In this document: positions 48,040-56,863 of the stretch, one piece after another
How positions within the stretch are numbered: position 1 is the stretch's first letter
Layout of the letters: each line of letters starts with the position of its first letter
NCBI RefSeq assembly: GCF_024585265.1
Contig: NZ_CP036533.1
Span: forward strand, 6,891,001-6,955,000
DNA from: Bradyrhizobium sp. WBAH42
GTDB lineage: Bacteria > Pseudomonadota > Alphaproteobacteria > Rhizobiales > Xanthobacteraceae
DNA length: 64,000 bases
Direction of reading: 5' to 3'
Program-made: the position numbers and the translations under genes
The notes under the pieces: model-generated
Told to the model about the DNA's origin: nothing
The model's input: the letters and a program-made list of their open reading frames with translations, nothing else
Databases searched by the model: none

Positions 48040-48770
48040 ATGAGAGTACTAGCAGTTCTGACGAGGGCATCGGTCCTCGCGCTTGCGAGCTCGTTGGCTA
48101 GCAATTCGGTCCAAGGTGCGGATCTGGGCCCGGCACCGGTCTACTATAAAGCGCCTCCAACTGTGGCCTCCAGTCCCTGGATGATCCGCCTGCGCGTGCT
48201 CGGCGTTCTTCCGGATACCGCAGGTAGCTCAGTCAACGTTGCTGGAACGCCATCGCTGTCGTCACCGAGTTCAGGGCTTTCGCTCAGCGAGCGAGCCATA
48301 CCAGAGCTCGATATCACCTACTTCTTCACAGAAAACGTAGCCGCTGAACTTATTCTCGGCGCGACTCGCCATCACATCAGCGGCAATGGCGCACTCACGG
48401 GGCTCGATATCGGCACCGCCTGGCTATTGCCGCCAACACTAACCCTTCAGTATCACTTCACCGATTTCGGCCCGATAAAGCCGTATATCGGCGCGGGCAT
48501 CAACTACACTGCATTCTTCAACCAATCGGCAGCCAATTTGTCGTTCGGCGGTCTTACGTCACGGATCTACACATCAGAAACCAATTCGGCGCGGCGGTCC
48601 AATTCGGCTTCGATTATATGCTTGACCGTCACTGGGGCCTCAACCTTGACGTGAAGAAGCTGTTGCTGCGGCCGGAGTACTCCGCGACCGTAAACGATGC
48701 GGTTGCCGTCACCGGGCGCGCCAATATCGACCCATGGCTCGTCAGCGGCGGCGTCGCTTACAGGTTCTGA
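48040..48770 (+). pseudogene. OmpW-family outer-membrane protein, frameshifted
   Basis: The first frame (ATG after GGAG, signal peptide to SVQGAD) encodes an OmpW-type beta-barrel: WMIRLRVLGVLPD, IPELDITYFFTENVAAELIL, TLTLQYHFTDFGPIKPYIGAGINYT (read in parts). After about 48560 it loses sense and ends at 48654. The family's last third (HIRNQFGAAVQFGFDYML, HWGLNLDVKKLLL, then DPWLVSGGVAYRF ending in Phe) continues in another frame from about 48564 to 48770. Loss of one base near 48555-48565 explains this. The terminal Phe is the usual sign of an outer-membrane barrel, so the break is recent. Confidence 0.9.
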
Positions 48771-49190
48771 GGGCGAGAACAGCGTCAAGGAGACTCCGTT
48801 ATCGACTCGGACGCTACGAGCGCGTCAAGCGCGTCTCCTACCCTCACCGTGTGCAGTGGGAAGCTAGCTGACACGTCATCGCCGCGTCAGCTGGCCAGAG
48901 GTAGACAATCATTACCAGCATTGCTCTCGCTGTGAGCTACGAATCGGGCGGCACGTAAGTGACGATACGAACAGATGGGCGCGTTATAATTCCATTACTG
49001 CGTGGGCGCGCGTTGCAAAGGACAAACTTTGCCTATTTGGCCTCAGAAGAGGGGATGCGCCGCGCACATGTCAATGACCTCGGGTTGGATGGTCAACCTC
49101 AGACGATCCGAGCTCCGAGCGGCCGAGCAGCTCCTGGACGAGCACGCCGTCCATGCTTGCGGGTCCGGTCAAGTGGTCGCCAGGACGCCT
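48771..49190. other. Gap after ompW-like gene
   Basis: About 420 bp between the convergent ompW-like gene and the ferredoxin gene. It contains an inverted repeat at 48863-48895 and no recognisable gene. Confidence 0.4.
48863..48895 (+). terminator. Possible transcription-end hairpin
   Basis: AGCTGAC / GTCAGCT arms extended by a few more pairs, loop of about 13 bases, no T run. It could end the ompW-like transcript. Confidence 0.3.
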
Positions 49191-49538
49191 CTAACTTCGC
49201 TTGAGCACCATCACAAGGCGGTCGACCCGTTTGCCCTGCTTGAGATGGGATTTGACGATCTCGTCAACGTCCTCAGGCGTGGTCACGCGGTACCAGATTC
49301 CGCCGGGATAGACTACCAGCAAGGGACCAGAGCTACAAAACCCAAGGCAGCCCGCCATCGTGAAACCGATATCGTTGAGGCCTTGCGCTTCGATCGCCTT
49401 GCCCATTCGATCCCACAGGGTTTGCGCGCCTGAGGCGCCGCAACTGCCATGCGGATGTCCTGATGGACGCTGCGTGTTGCAGGCAAAGACATGATGCCGA
49501 TACAGCTGCGGAAGCTCCATTTCTTCTTCTGAGTTCAT
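49191..49538 (-). CDS. Thioredoxin-fold [2Fe-2S] ferredoxin
   Basis: A 115-aa ferredoxin of the thioredoxin-like [2Fe-2S] class (Shethna/NuoE type), common in nif clusters. The four ligands are in VFACNTQ, GSCGASG and AGCLGFCSSGP (C-x3-C). The ATG at 49538 is preceded by AGAGGATA. The frame is open further upstream without sense. It probably serves electron supply to nitrogenase. The small gene at 49543 ends just upstream, so both are likely co-transcribed. Confidence 0.9.
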   Translation of the reverse strand: MNSEEEMELPQLYRHHVFACNTQRPSGHPHGSCGASGAQTLWDRMGKAIEAQGLNDIGFTMAGCLGFCSSGPLLVVYPGGIWYRVTTPEDVDEIVKSHLKQGKRVDRLVMVLKRS

Positions 49539-49542
49539 GCGC

Positions 49543-49749
49543 CTATCCTCTGTTGATGCTGAAGAAACGGGGTGCGAGCACGTAATGCCCAGTAGTCTCT
49601 TGCGATTGAACGTACCATAATTCCCAGTCGCGCTTGCGGAACAGGCGCGATGAGCCAGCGCCATAGTGGTTGTCGTCGCCAAAGAAGCGCGATAGGACCT
49701 GCGCGTACCGGCGCCGCCTATTGATCAATTTCAAGCTCGCTCCTGTCAT
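49543..49749 (-). CDS. Small hypothetical protein before the ferredoxin
   Basis: A 68-aa basic protein (from the ATG at 49749; a TTG at 49794 is possible) with RRRRYAQVLSRFFGDDN and DWELWYVQSQETTGHYVLAP. I know no family. The regular aromatic pattern in the second half suggests it is a real gene. It ends four bases before the ferredoxin start. Confidence 0.5.
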   Translation of the reverse strand: MTGASLKLINRRRRYAQVLSRFFGDDNHYGAGSSRLFRKRDWELWYVQSQETTGHYVLAPRFFSINRG

Positions 49750-50027
49750 GTCGATCTGTTTATCCACCCGTCGCTTATTCTCGATCCAAGTCAACTAAGT
49801 ATCACATCAGTGTGCAACGTTCACTTCTGCAACGATCCTTTGCTTAGGGCAGCGCGCCTCGCAAGTATTGCCGAAGTAAGCGATCTGTCGTCGTCTTCTC
49901 GCTTCTATCAGCGGTCCCCAACCGGCTAACAGCCCCACGGCTTCTTTCAGGTCAATGGCATCGGCCGGAAAGACCCCCAAACCCTCTGACCTATTCGCTC
50001 ATCAGGTCCCGCCGGTTTGCTGTTCGC

Positions 50028-50249
50028 TCATCTCGGCCTCGCAGTTTCCTGCCTGAAGACATCGACCGCAGTCCGACTCAGCCGAAAAACCCCGCGGCCA
50101 CGAGTGAGCGGCCGATAAGCCGAGCTGGCCCGGGTGTTGAGGACATCAAACCATTGGTCGGGCGTAAGCCTGGCCGGACGCTCGCTGATTTGTATCACCC
50201 TCCCGTTCGGGGCGAAGCGGACGTGGATGACGATTTCTTGCGAGTTCAT
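50028..50249 (-). CDS. Small conserved-looking protein of the nif cluster
   Basis: A 73-aa protein starting at the ATG at 50249 (AGGGAT upstream): MNSQEIVIHVRFAPNGRVIQ, then TPDQWFDVLNTR and a basic C-terminus. It looks like a small alpha/beta domain. I do not recognise a family. It is on the same strand as its nif neighbours. Confidence 0.55.
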   Translation of the reverse strand: MNSQEIVIHVRFAPNGRVIQISERPARLTPDQWFDVLNTRASSAYRPLTRGRGVFRLSRTAVDVFRQETARPR

Positions 50250-50270
50250 ACGATCCCTATTTGGTAACAC

Positions 50271-50834
50271 TCACGATCACGGGCCGAAGAGACCAACGAT
50301 CTCGATGATAGCGTGCTTGCCCTGGGGCACTCGGCGCAGGCCTCAAGGCGAGCCTTTGACGCCGATACTGGTTATGATTGAGCAGGCCTTCTCCGCCCTC
50401 GCCTGGAACATTTTTCTTCCCCCTTTCCTGAACGAGTACATGCCGCCGGTGGCATTCCAGCGCGGGTCACGATGTATAAAGCACGTATCCCCGCCTGCTC
50501 ATCTCTTGCGATAACAGGTGTGCGCTCATCCAGCTGACACTTCGCAAATTCAGTGCTCACCGCACAACGTTCCTTTCGCGCCAACTGTACGCTAGTCGGT
50601 CGCTTTGGGTCGGCCGTAATCTGCGATCCGATCGATCGAGCATATGAAGATCGAGACAATGAAATTGTCGGAACGGCTGATTTGATCCCCTGACGCATCG
50701 CAGCGGCCCAATAAATCTGCAACTGGCACCGGGCTCAAGCCAGCGCCATCCGCAGCAAGCTGGTCGTTCGATTTCGATCAATTCTTTCGCAGTGAGCGCC
50801 ATCGTGGCTTCTTTTCAACTAAAAGGCTGGCCCC
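50271..50834. other. Possible gene remnant downstream of the nifZ operon
   Basis: About 560 bp. A minus-strand start at 50802 (MALTAKELIEIERPACCG) looks like a gene beginning, but the frame soon becomes senseless, and a second frame (50372-50722) takes over without homology I can name. It may be the remains of a small nif-associated gene. Confidence 0.3.
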
Positions 50835-51194
50835 TTATTGCCAGAACAGGCGCTCAGGATCCGCGTTCAATTCGTCGATTGCAGAAGGCAAACGGAGGTA
50901 AAGGCTGTAACATTCCCAGACTCCCTGGGCATGATTCTTGCGAAAAAGCTTCCAGATCCCGCTCACGGTATCATAAAGAATTAGGGCGACATCGATGAGA
51001 GCGCCATCCGTGTCGATGTTGCGCGAGCAACAAGGGCTCTCGACGAGGTAGCCCCCTCTCACCGGCCCAACTTTCGGCGAGACGTAAAGATAGCGCTTGC
51101 GCGCGCTCAAGCCGCGCTCAATTCGTTTGCGATCGAGCTCGTTTGGGTGAGGCAGCAACCCCGTTTTTGCTTTCCTCATCAGCGCGGCATTCAT
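50835..51194 (-). CDS. Conserved nif-cluster protein of unknown function
   Basis: A 119-aa protein from the ATG at 51194, which follows GGAGG. It reads NELDRKRIERGLSARKRYLYV, CCSRNID, ILYDTVSGIWKLFRKNHAQGVWECY. The W-x-L-x10-W pattern with flanking basic residues recalls DUF3024-like small proteins found near nif genes, but I am not sure of this. It overlaps or abuts the second nifZ-type gene and belongs to the nifB operon. Confidence 0.7.
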   Translation of the reverse strand: MNAALMRKAKTGLLPHPNELDRKRIERGLSARKRYLYVSPKVGPVRGGYLVESPCCSRNIDTDGALIDVALILYDTVSGIWKLFRKNHAQGVWECYSLYLRLPSAIDELNADPERLFWQ

Positions 51195-51208
51195 GGCGAA
51201 AGCCTCCT

Positions 51209-51448
51209 TCAAAGCACTGCTATTTCTTCTTCAAGACAGCCGATCAGCAGCGCCTCACCAAAATCGACAATATAGACCGGCACGTTCGCTTCGGTGTGGA
51301 TAGCGACCTTGATGATTTCGCCGGTCGCTCCGGCAGTGAGCAACACTCCCTCGGGCTCCGCGTTCGGAAATGAGCTATCGTTGGTGAGGTCGACTGCGGC
51401 TTTGACTCGCTGGCCCCGTCGATATTTCGGAACGGCTTGCTGAGTCAT
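51209..51448 (-). CDS. Second NifZ-domain protein
   Basis: A 79-aa protein with the NifZ fold signature: PKYRRGQRVKAAVDLTNDSSFP, LLTAGATGEIIKV and VPVYIVDFGEALLIGCLEEEI. It overlaps the end of the first nifZ by 4 bases. In some bacteria NifZ has two such domains in one chain; here they are two coupled genes. NifZ helps P-cluster formation in the MoFe protein. Confidence 0.82.
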   Translation of the reverse strand: MTQQAVPKYRRGQRVKAAVDLTNDSSFPNAEPEGVLLTAGATGEIIKVAIHTEANVPVYIVDFGEALLIGCLEEEIAVL

Positions 51449-51759
51449 GACTCCTCCGGCAACGGCAGATCATCGATCTCCTCGCAGGTTTCCACCGGCT
51501 CTAGTTCCTTGCGTTTCATGCCAACCCGGTGGCCGCTGTCCAGAAATGCCACACCGTAGATGTAGAATTGCTGCAAGAAAGTGCCGATCGAGACGACGTA
51601 ACCCACCTCCCCCTTCTTGACTAAGACGTCACCAATCTCCTTGCCGGGATAGGTGCCATCGTTTCGGATGGCGCGATTGGCTCGGAGCTTTTGGCCAAAG
51701 CTGAAGGCGGGTGGGTCGCTGAGCTCGACGATGTCGCTGTCACGAACAATGCTGCTCAT
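51445..51759 (-). CDS. nifZ: NifZ
   Basis: A 104-aa NifZ: FSFGQKLRANRAIRNDGTYPG, GDVLVKKGEVGYVVSIGTFLQQF and IYGVAFLDSGHRVGMKRKEL (each read in parts). NifZ helps to mature the P-clusters of the second half of the MoFe protein. It lies behind nifB-fdxN in the order known from rhizobia. Confidence 0.95.
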   Translation of the reverse strand: MSSIVRDSDIVELSDPPAFSFGQKLRANRAIRNDGTYPGKEIGDVLVKKGEVGYVVSIGTFLQQFYIYGVAFLDSGHRVGMKRKELEPVETCEEIDDLPLPEES

Positions 51760-51806
51760 ATACCCCTCCTCATGCGCCGCTCCCTCTTCAGATGCAGAGA
51801 AGCCGC

Positions 51807-52067
51807 CTAGCCTACGCGGGCAACACTCTGCATCATTTCGTGCCCACCCGCCGGATCGTCAATCGCATCGACGATGGGAGGGCTGCCTCGGAGGGCGCTC
51901 TCGTACCACGAAGCGCCCTCGCACCGCTGAGATGCCGCCAGGCCGTGCTGCCGACCCAGTAGCACCACCGCAGGACAATGCAGAGCGGTTGCCGTCCCGA
52001 AGGGCGCGAACCCGGCGCCTGCGACGAGGGCGACGGATTCAGCACCAGGTCTTACCTTGCCGCTCAT
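51807..52067 (-). CDS. Small unknown protein between fdxN and nifZ
   Basis: An 86-aa protein, MSGKVRPGAESVALVAGAGF... with an early Gly/Ala-rich segment, then LLGRQHGLAASQRCEGASWYESAL. No family recognised. It keeps the frame and spacing of an operon member (13 bp after fdxN), so it is probably real. Confidence 0.6.
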   Translation of the reverse strand: MSGKVRPGAESVALVAGAGFAPFGTATALHCPAVVLLGRQHGLAASQRCEGASWYESALRGSPPIVDAIDDPAGGHEMMQSVARVG

Positions 52068-52080
52068 GAGACCTCACGCT

Positions 52081-52305
52081 TTACTCTGGCGCTTGATACC
52101 GAGGCGAGGACCTGTCAACCACGCAGGTATTGTCGACCGGACAGGCGGCTGCACATTGCGGCTCGTCAAAATGGCCAACGCATTCGGTGCATTTCGCCGC
52201 TTCAATGACAAAGTTCCCCTCCTTCTCCGATATAGCAACGTTCGGGCATAAGGGTTCGCAGGCTGAGCAGCCCGTGCACTGCGAGGCGATGATTTTGAAC
52301 GGCAC
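52081..52305 (-). CDS. fdxN: 2x[4Fe-4S] ferredoxin FdxN
   Basis: A 74-aa ferredoxin of the FdxN/FrxA type that gives electrons to nitrogenase or to NifB. The ligand sets are [11 protein letters not shown] and [18 protein letters not shown], the latter with the longer loop seen in nif ferredoxins. It follows nifB by 10 bp. Confidence 0.95.
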   Translation of the reverse strand: MPFKIIASQCTGCSACEPLCPNVAISEKEGNFVIEAAKCTECVGHFDEPQCAAACPVDNTCVVDRSSPRYQAPE

Positions 52306-52315
52306 ATATTCCCCC

Positions 52316-53875
52316 TTACGCCGCAGAGATCCGAGCTCCTAGCGGAATCGCGGCGTCGCCGCGCTCTACATGCTGGACTTCCCCACGCCTCACCTTGTCG
52401 AGATATGACCTAAACCAAGTGATCGCCGACTTCTCAATGAACTCATAGGCGAATTGATCGACCGGCTCGATGCCCGCCTTGATCAAATTGCTTTTCGGGC
52501 CGCCGCCGATCTTGGCCACGAAGACCGCATGGCAGTCACGGATGCCGCGCACGATGGTGGAAAGTCTATCTTCCTCGCCATAACCGCCCTGGCAGTAAAC
52601 CTCCACACGGCGTCGGCCAACGAATTTGGCGCCTGATGTAGAGAGCTCGTACATTTGAAATTCTTTTGCGTGCCCAAAGTGCTCGTTGATCAACCCAGAG
52701 CCCTTGGTTGCAACCGCCACCAGAAGAGTGATCGCGCTGATCTCTCCGGAAAGCTTCTCAAGCTCCTTTTGGCACGCCTCGGCTTTGGCGACGCGCTCAT
52801 TCTCTACTCTTTGCTGATAAGCCTTGCGCATCTCTAAGTCATACTGGACGTCCATTTTCATCACCTGATCAGTGGTGAACTCTGGGCCTCGATCGTCCCC
52901 GAGTAGACCAACCGCGTCGGCGCGGCACTGGCGACAATGCCGCATCATGTTTATCCGCCCTTCACAAGCATCTTGCAGCGCTTTCAGTTCTTGCGCGGTC
53001 GGGCCGCGCTGACCGCTGAGGCCAAATGCTGTGCCATGCTCGGGTGCGGAGATCAGCGGCATGATATTGTGAAGGAAGGCACCGCGCGACGTGACCGCCT
53101 TGTTGACCTCGACCAAGTGGTCATCATTGATGTTGGGAATCATCACCGAGTTTATCTTGCACAAAATACCCCGTTCGCTAAGCATCTCGAGGCCTTGCAG
53201 CTGGCGATCAGTGAGTATCTTTGCCGCCTCAATGCCCGTGTATCGCTTGTGGTTGAAGAAGATCCACGGGTAAATCTTGGCTCCGATTTCGGGATCAACC
53301 ATGTTTATGGTGATGGTGACGTGGTCGACCTTGGACCTGACGATGGTATCAACATAGTCCGGCAGTGCGAGTCCGTTGGTTGACAGACAAAGCTTGATGT
53401 CGGGAGCCGCCTTGGAGACCAGCTCGAACGTTTTGAACGTCTTTGCTGGATTGGCCAGAGCATCGCCCGGTCCAGCGATGCCAAGCACTGTCATCTGAGG
53501 GATGGTGGTCGCGACCGCGAGCACTTTTCTGACCGCCTGCTCAGGGGTGAGCTTCTCGCTCACCACGCCCGGACGCGATTCATTGGCGCAGTCGTATTTT
53601 CGGTTGCAGTAATTGCACTGGATGTTGCAGGCAGGCGCGACCGCGACATGCATGCGAGCGTAATGATGGTGCGCGTCTACGCTATAGCAGGGATGGTCTT
53701 TAATCTTTTCCCAGATTTCGGTTGGCAGATCGCCTTGGCCGGCCTTCGAGCCGCAGCTCGCCTGCCCGGTCTTGGCCGAAGCGCAGCTGCCCTTATGATC
53801 GGTGGTGGGCTGCATAATCTTGCCGTGATTTACTGCAGCTTTGACATATGTTCCGCGTCCGACGACCGCGTTCAT
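52316..53875 (-). CDS. nifB: FeMo-cofactor synthesis protein NifB
   Basis: Radical SAM enzyme that makes NifB-co, the Fe-S-C core of FeMo-cofactor. Radical-SAM motif [14 protein letters not shown] (about residues 85-98). [12 protein letters not shown] precedes it, and [15 protein letters not shown] marks the end of the SAM part. A NifX-like domain with [15 protein letters not shown] fills about residues 380-490. The ATG at 53875 has CAGGG about 8 bases upstream; the frame is open to 53992. At 519 aa it has normal length. RpoN promoter and NifA site lie upstream. Confidence 0.98.
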   Translation of the reverse strand: MNAVVGRGTYVKAAVNHGKIMQPTTDHKGSCASAKTGQASCGSKAGQGDLPTEIWEKIKDHPCYSVDAHHHYARMHVAVAPACNIQCNYCNRKYDCANESRPGVVSEKLTPEQAVRKVLAVATTIPQMTVLGIAGPGDALANPAKTFKTFELVSKAAPDIKLCLSTNGLALPDYVDTIVRSKVDHVTITINMVDPEIGAKIYPWIFFNHKRYTGIEAAKILTDRQLQGLEMLSERGILCKINSVMIPNINDDHLVEVNKAVTSRGAFLHNIMPLISAPEHGTAFGLSGQRGPTAQELKALQDACEGRINMMRHCRQCRADAVGLLGDDRGPEFTTDQVMKMDVQYDLEMRKAYQQRVENERVAKAEACQKELEKLSGEISAITLLVAVATKGSGLINEHFGHAKEFQMYELSTSGAKFVGRRRVEVYCQGGYGEEDRLSTIVRGIRDCHAVFVAKIGGGPKSNLIKAGIEPVDQFAYEFIEKSAITWFRSYLDKVRRGEVQHVERGDAAIPLGARISAA

Positions 53876-53942
53876 TCGCTTTTCCCTGGAGACATCGTCG
53901 CTCTCCCAGGACCATCCGTGAGCGAGCCTCATAAAGCTAGGT

Positions 53943-53958
53943 AGCAACTTGCATGCCA
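53943..53958 (-). promoter_or_regulatory. nifB: RpoN (-24/-12) promoter of nifB
   Basis: Minus strand reads TGGCAT-GCAAG-TTGCT, GG-N10-GC, about 70 bp upstream of the nifB start. Confidence 0.88.
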
Positions 53959-54044
53959 TGGCCAGAATGATGCAATCGCAGCAGCAGGCCATCGAGTTAG
54001 TGCTACGTTAGCACCGGCGCATGCAACAACAGCCATGATGAGCT

Positions 54045-54060
54045 TGTTAGCAAAACGACA
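54045..54060. promoter_or_regulatory. NifA site upstream of nifB
   Basis: TGT-TAGCAAAACG-ACA, exact TGT-N10-ACA, about 90 bp upstream of the -24 element. Confidence 0.8.
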
Positions 54061-54563
54061 GATACGTCGCTATTCTCACCCAGAGCTCTATGCCTTGCGC
54101 ATTCATTCTCGCGCTAAGCTCCCCCGAACGCCGCTCCATCTAACGCGTTTGCCGCGTTGCGGCTCTCGCAAGCCCGTTACACGCGGGGGGATCCGGGCTC
54201 GACAAGGCCAGTAGTGGCTACCACGGATCCTGCTGGACGCCCAACGACGGGGCGCAGGATGGAGTGTAACCGCCTCGGCTCAACTGAGCGAGCGATTGTC
54301 TGCGTCGTCAATTCCGTTGCGACGGCGCTATGTTTGCTAATTTCGATATGCTGGGTCGCCGCTGACCGTATTGCCCCTAACTTCCCGCGGCGGCGCAAAC
54401 TTGCTGGCCAAGAAGCCGAGCATTCGGTCTGGCGTGGTCGGCAGAACGGATCTCCGCCATTCAGCGTGGCCAGGACGATATGGAACGATGCTCGGGGCCC
54501 TCAAACCACGAGAGCGCCCCACGCGGCCCGCCGCAACGACAAAGTCGATCTGCGGGAGTGTCT

Positions 54564-54785
54564 TCACGGATTGTGCCCGGTCTCGTCCCGCTTTTTCACA
54601 TTGATTGTGATCGGCAACCGGGTGTCGCTCGCCATCTCAGGCAAATCGAACACCCAGCCATTAGCCACTTTGATCCAGCCGCCCCATAGAGTCTCGTACT
54701 CGGATTCCACGATTTTCTCTTCGAGATCCTTTTTTGGCACGTAGATGGACAGGCCCTCCGGAGACCGGCGGATCATGATCTTCAC
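54564..54785 (-). CDS. nifT: NifT/FixU
   Basis: A 73-aa protein of the NifT/FixU family: MKIMIRRSPEGLSIYVPKKD, LEEKIVE and LWGGWIKVANGWVFDLP. Its exact role in nitrogenase is not known. It follows nifS by 5 bp. Confidence 0.95.
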   Translation of the reverse strand: MKIMIRRSPEGLSIYVPKKDLEEKIVESEYETLWGGWIKVANGWVFDLPEMASDTRLPITINVKKRDETGHNP

Positions 54786-54790
54786 GAGGT

Positions 54791-55963
54791 CTACTCCCTA
54801 ACAGTGGCGCCGGAGATGGCGCGCATGCGAGCCACAATGTCGGACACAGCGCACACGGCCTCATCGACCTCCGCCAACGAGGTCTCACGCGACAGAGAAA
54901 AGCGCACGGCGCCGTGCATCCGCCACGTCGGCACCTGCATAGCACACAGAACATGCGATGGCTTCATTGAACCGGAGTTGCAGGCTGATCCGAGCGACAC
55001 GGCTATGCCCGCCCGATCGAGATGGTGGGCGATGGCTTCGCCTTCGAGGTGGTCGAAGGCAATATTGGCCGTGTTCGCCAACCGATTGCTGACGTCACCG
55101 AGCACAACGCACTCCCCATTGCGCAAAACTCCACGTTCAAGGCGGTCGCGCAAAGCGCCAATGCGAACGCGCTCGGGTTCAAGCCGCTCCGCCGCAAGCC
55201 CGGCAGCCTTTCCCAGGCCGACGATCGCGGGAACATTCTCGGTCCCGCCGCGGCGCCCTCGTTCCTGTGATCCGCCGCAGATTAGCGGCCGGAATTTAGT
55301 CCCCTTGCGCAAATATAATGCGCCGACCCCCTTGGGGCCGTGCAGTTTGTGCGCGGATAGCGACAGCATGTCGATCGCGCTTTCCTTTAGGTTCAAACGC
55401 ACCTTCCCAATTGCCTGGACCGCATCTGTGTGAAACAGCGCGCCCGCCTCACGCGTCAATCCTGCCAGAAACTCCACAGGAAACAACGTTCCGGTCTCGT
55501 TATTGGCCCACATCACGGAGGCAACGGCTGTGCGTGGCCCAAGCGCGCAGCGAAACGCCTCGATATCGAGCCTGCCGCAAGCGTCTACGGGTACTATGTG
55601 CGTCTTGACTCCCCTTGTCGCCAATTGCTGAGTTAGCGCAAGTACAGCGGAGTGCTCAACCGAAGTAGTGACAATTTCGTCTCGATCTTCCTGCGTCGCC
55701 AGAGCAGAGAGGATGGCGGCATTATTGGCTTCGGTCCCTCCCGAGGTGAAGACGATTTCATGATCGTATGTGTTACCTAACAGGTCCCTCAGGCTTCGCC
55801 GGGCCTGCCTCACAGCAACTGCGACGTCGTTGCCGAAGGTATGCCTGGATGAGGCATTGCCGAAATTCTCAGTGAAGAACGGCAACATCGCTTGCACGAC
55901 GGACGGATCAGTCCGTGTCGTTGCATTGTTATCGAGGTAAATCGGCGCTCGATCTTCGCTCAA
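54791..55963 (-). CDS. nifS: Cysteine desulfurase NifS
   Basis: PLP enzyme that takes sulfur from cysteine for nitrogenase Fe-S clusters. It begins APIYLDNNATTRTD; TSGGTEANN binds PLP phosphate; the PLP Lys is in SLSAHKLHGPKGVGALYL (about residue 204); the catalytic Cys is in SLGSACNSGSMKPSHVL (about 327). At 390 aa it has family length. It lies between the nifU remnant and nifT. Confidence 0.97.
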   Translation of the reverse strand: MSEDRAPIYLDNNATTRTDPSVVQAMLPFFTENFGNASSRHTFGNDVAVAVRQARRSLRDLLGNTYDHEIVFTSGGTEANNAAILSALATQEDRDEIVTTSVEHSAVLALTQQLATRGVKTHIVPVDACGRLDIEAFRCALGPRTAVASVMWANNETGTLFPVEFLAGLTREAGALFHTDAVQAIGKVRLNLKESAIDMLSLSAHKLHGPKGVGALYLRKGTKFRPLICGGSQERGRRGGTENVPAIVGLGKAAGLAAERLEPERVRIGALRDRLERGVLRNGECVVLGDVSNRLANTANIAFDHLEGEAIAHHLDRAGIAVSLGSACNSGSMKPSHVLCAMQVPTWRMHGAVRFSLSRETSLAEVDEAVCAVSDIVARMRAISGATVRE

Positions 55964-56290
55964 TCCACTGCCCCACCAGTACCAGAAACGAGGATTAGCT
56001 GACCAAATCCGGGGATTTTACCCACGAGCCACGTGCGTACGTCCCACGCTCGCCCTCGAACGCTTACACGACGTACAGGCACCGGCCAGCCTAGCCATGA
56101 ACAGACTGCCATCGATGCCGATCAGCTGCCAGCCGCCACCGTGGAGTTGTAGAATGAGGCATGAAAAGTTCGAGCGCGTCGCGAATGCGACGCTCCCGCT
56201 TTGTCGTAGTGGACGACGATTGCCTCAGTTGTTTTGGCTCGGCCGGCGCGCTTCGATGTTTTCTTCTCATCACCTGAACAATGTTTTTCA
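55964..56290. other. Gap between iscA and nifS holding a nifU remnant
   Basis: About 330 bp; filled mainly by the decayed 3' part of nifU. No promoter seen, so nifS is probably read from the iscA promoter. Confidence 0.6.
56018..56210 (-). pseudogene. nifU: nifU C-terminal remnant
   Basis: The minus strand reads TTKRERRIRDALELF in one frame and, after a frame change, LQLHGGGWQLIGIDGSLF and ARLAGACTSCKRS in another. NifU's C-terminal domain has the same order: RIRDALELLRPYL, then LHGGDxELxxIDG, then V-x-L-x-GAC-x-x-C with the cluster-binding CxxC pair. The N-terminal two domains are gone. It lies between iscA and nifS, the place of nifU in iscA-nifU-nifS operons. A stop follows soon after the CxxC pair. 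Confidence 0.75.
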
Positions 56291-56611
56291 TCAACAGAAC
56301 GATTTCCCGCAGGAGCAGTTTGCGGTGGCGTTCGGGTTGTGAAAGGTGAATCCAGAGCCCTCCAGCGCCACGACGAAATCGATGGTCGTACCGACTAGAT
56401 GATCGCAGCTCTTGCTATCGACGAACACCTTCAGCCCATCGCATTCGATCACGGTGTCGTCAGGCTTCGGTTCCTCGGCCAGACCCATCTTGTATTTGAA
56501 GCCACTGCAGCCGCCTGCTTCAATCATGACGCGCAGACCGCCGGACGGGCGCGTGGACGATGATATCGCACTCTTGATCGCATTCACTGCGCTATCGGTC
56601 AGGTTGATCAC
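56291..56611 (-). CDS. iscA: A-type Fe-S carrier (IscA/IscN)
   Basis: A 106-aa HesB/IscA protein: MINLTDSAVNAIKSAI start, EAGGCSGFKYKMGL (first Cys), and C-terminal NATANCSCGKSFC (Cys pair). It delivers Fe-S clusters during nitrogenase maturation. It is the first gene behind a perfect RpoN promoter and is followed by the nifU remnant and nifS. Confidence 0.94.
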   Translation of the reverse strand: MINLTDSAVNAIKSAISSSTRPSGGLRVMIEAGGCSGFKYKMGLAEEPKPDDTVIECDGLKVFVDSKSCDHLVGTTIDFVVALEGSGFTFHNPNATANCSCGKSFC

Positions 56612-56643
56612 GTCTTTCCCTCATCAGCTTGAACGTAGCTAAG

Positions 56644-56660
56644 AGCAAGCCACGTGCCAG
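56644..56660 (-). promoter_or_regulatory. RpoN (-24/-12) promoter of iscA-nifS
   Basis: Minus strand reads CTGGCAC-GTGGC-TTGCT, perfect consensus, about 35 bp upstream of iscA. I found no exact NifA site between it and the divergent promoter. Confidence 0.92.
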
Positions 56661-56791
56661 CGCGCAGACACTTAATGATGCGCACCTTCGCACGTTGGCT
56701 TTGGAACAGGCGTCGGATTTCCTACAAGGCTACTCTAGGCGGTGCCAGCCAATGACGCGTTGTCTTCTTAGGGTGGGCCGCAACGCTGCGG

Positions 56792-56807
56792 CGGCAGGCA
56801 ATTTGCA
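56792..56807 (+). promoter_or_regulatory. RpoN (-24/-12) promoter of the divergent unknown gene
   Basis: Reads CGGCAG-GCAAT-TTGCA with GG-N10-GC, about 57 bp upstream of the ATG at 56864, back-to-back with the iscA promoter. Confidence 0.65.
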
Positions 56808-56863
56808 TCGGATCTGGCACCGACCAACAGGTCGGTGAAGAGCTTAGATCAAGGACGCATTTT

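Larger units (their letters stand above)
53876..54563. other. nifB promoter region and gap to nifT
   Basis: About 690 bp. The first 190 bp hold the RpoN promoter and NifA site of nifB. The rest has overlapping open frames without motifs. Confidence 0.6.
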
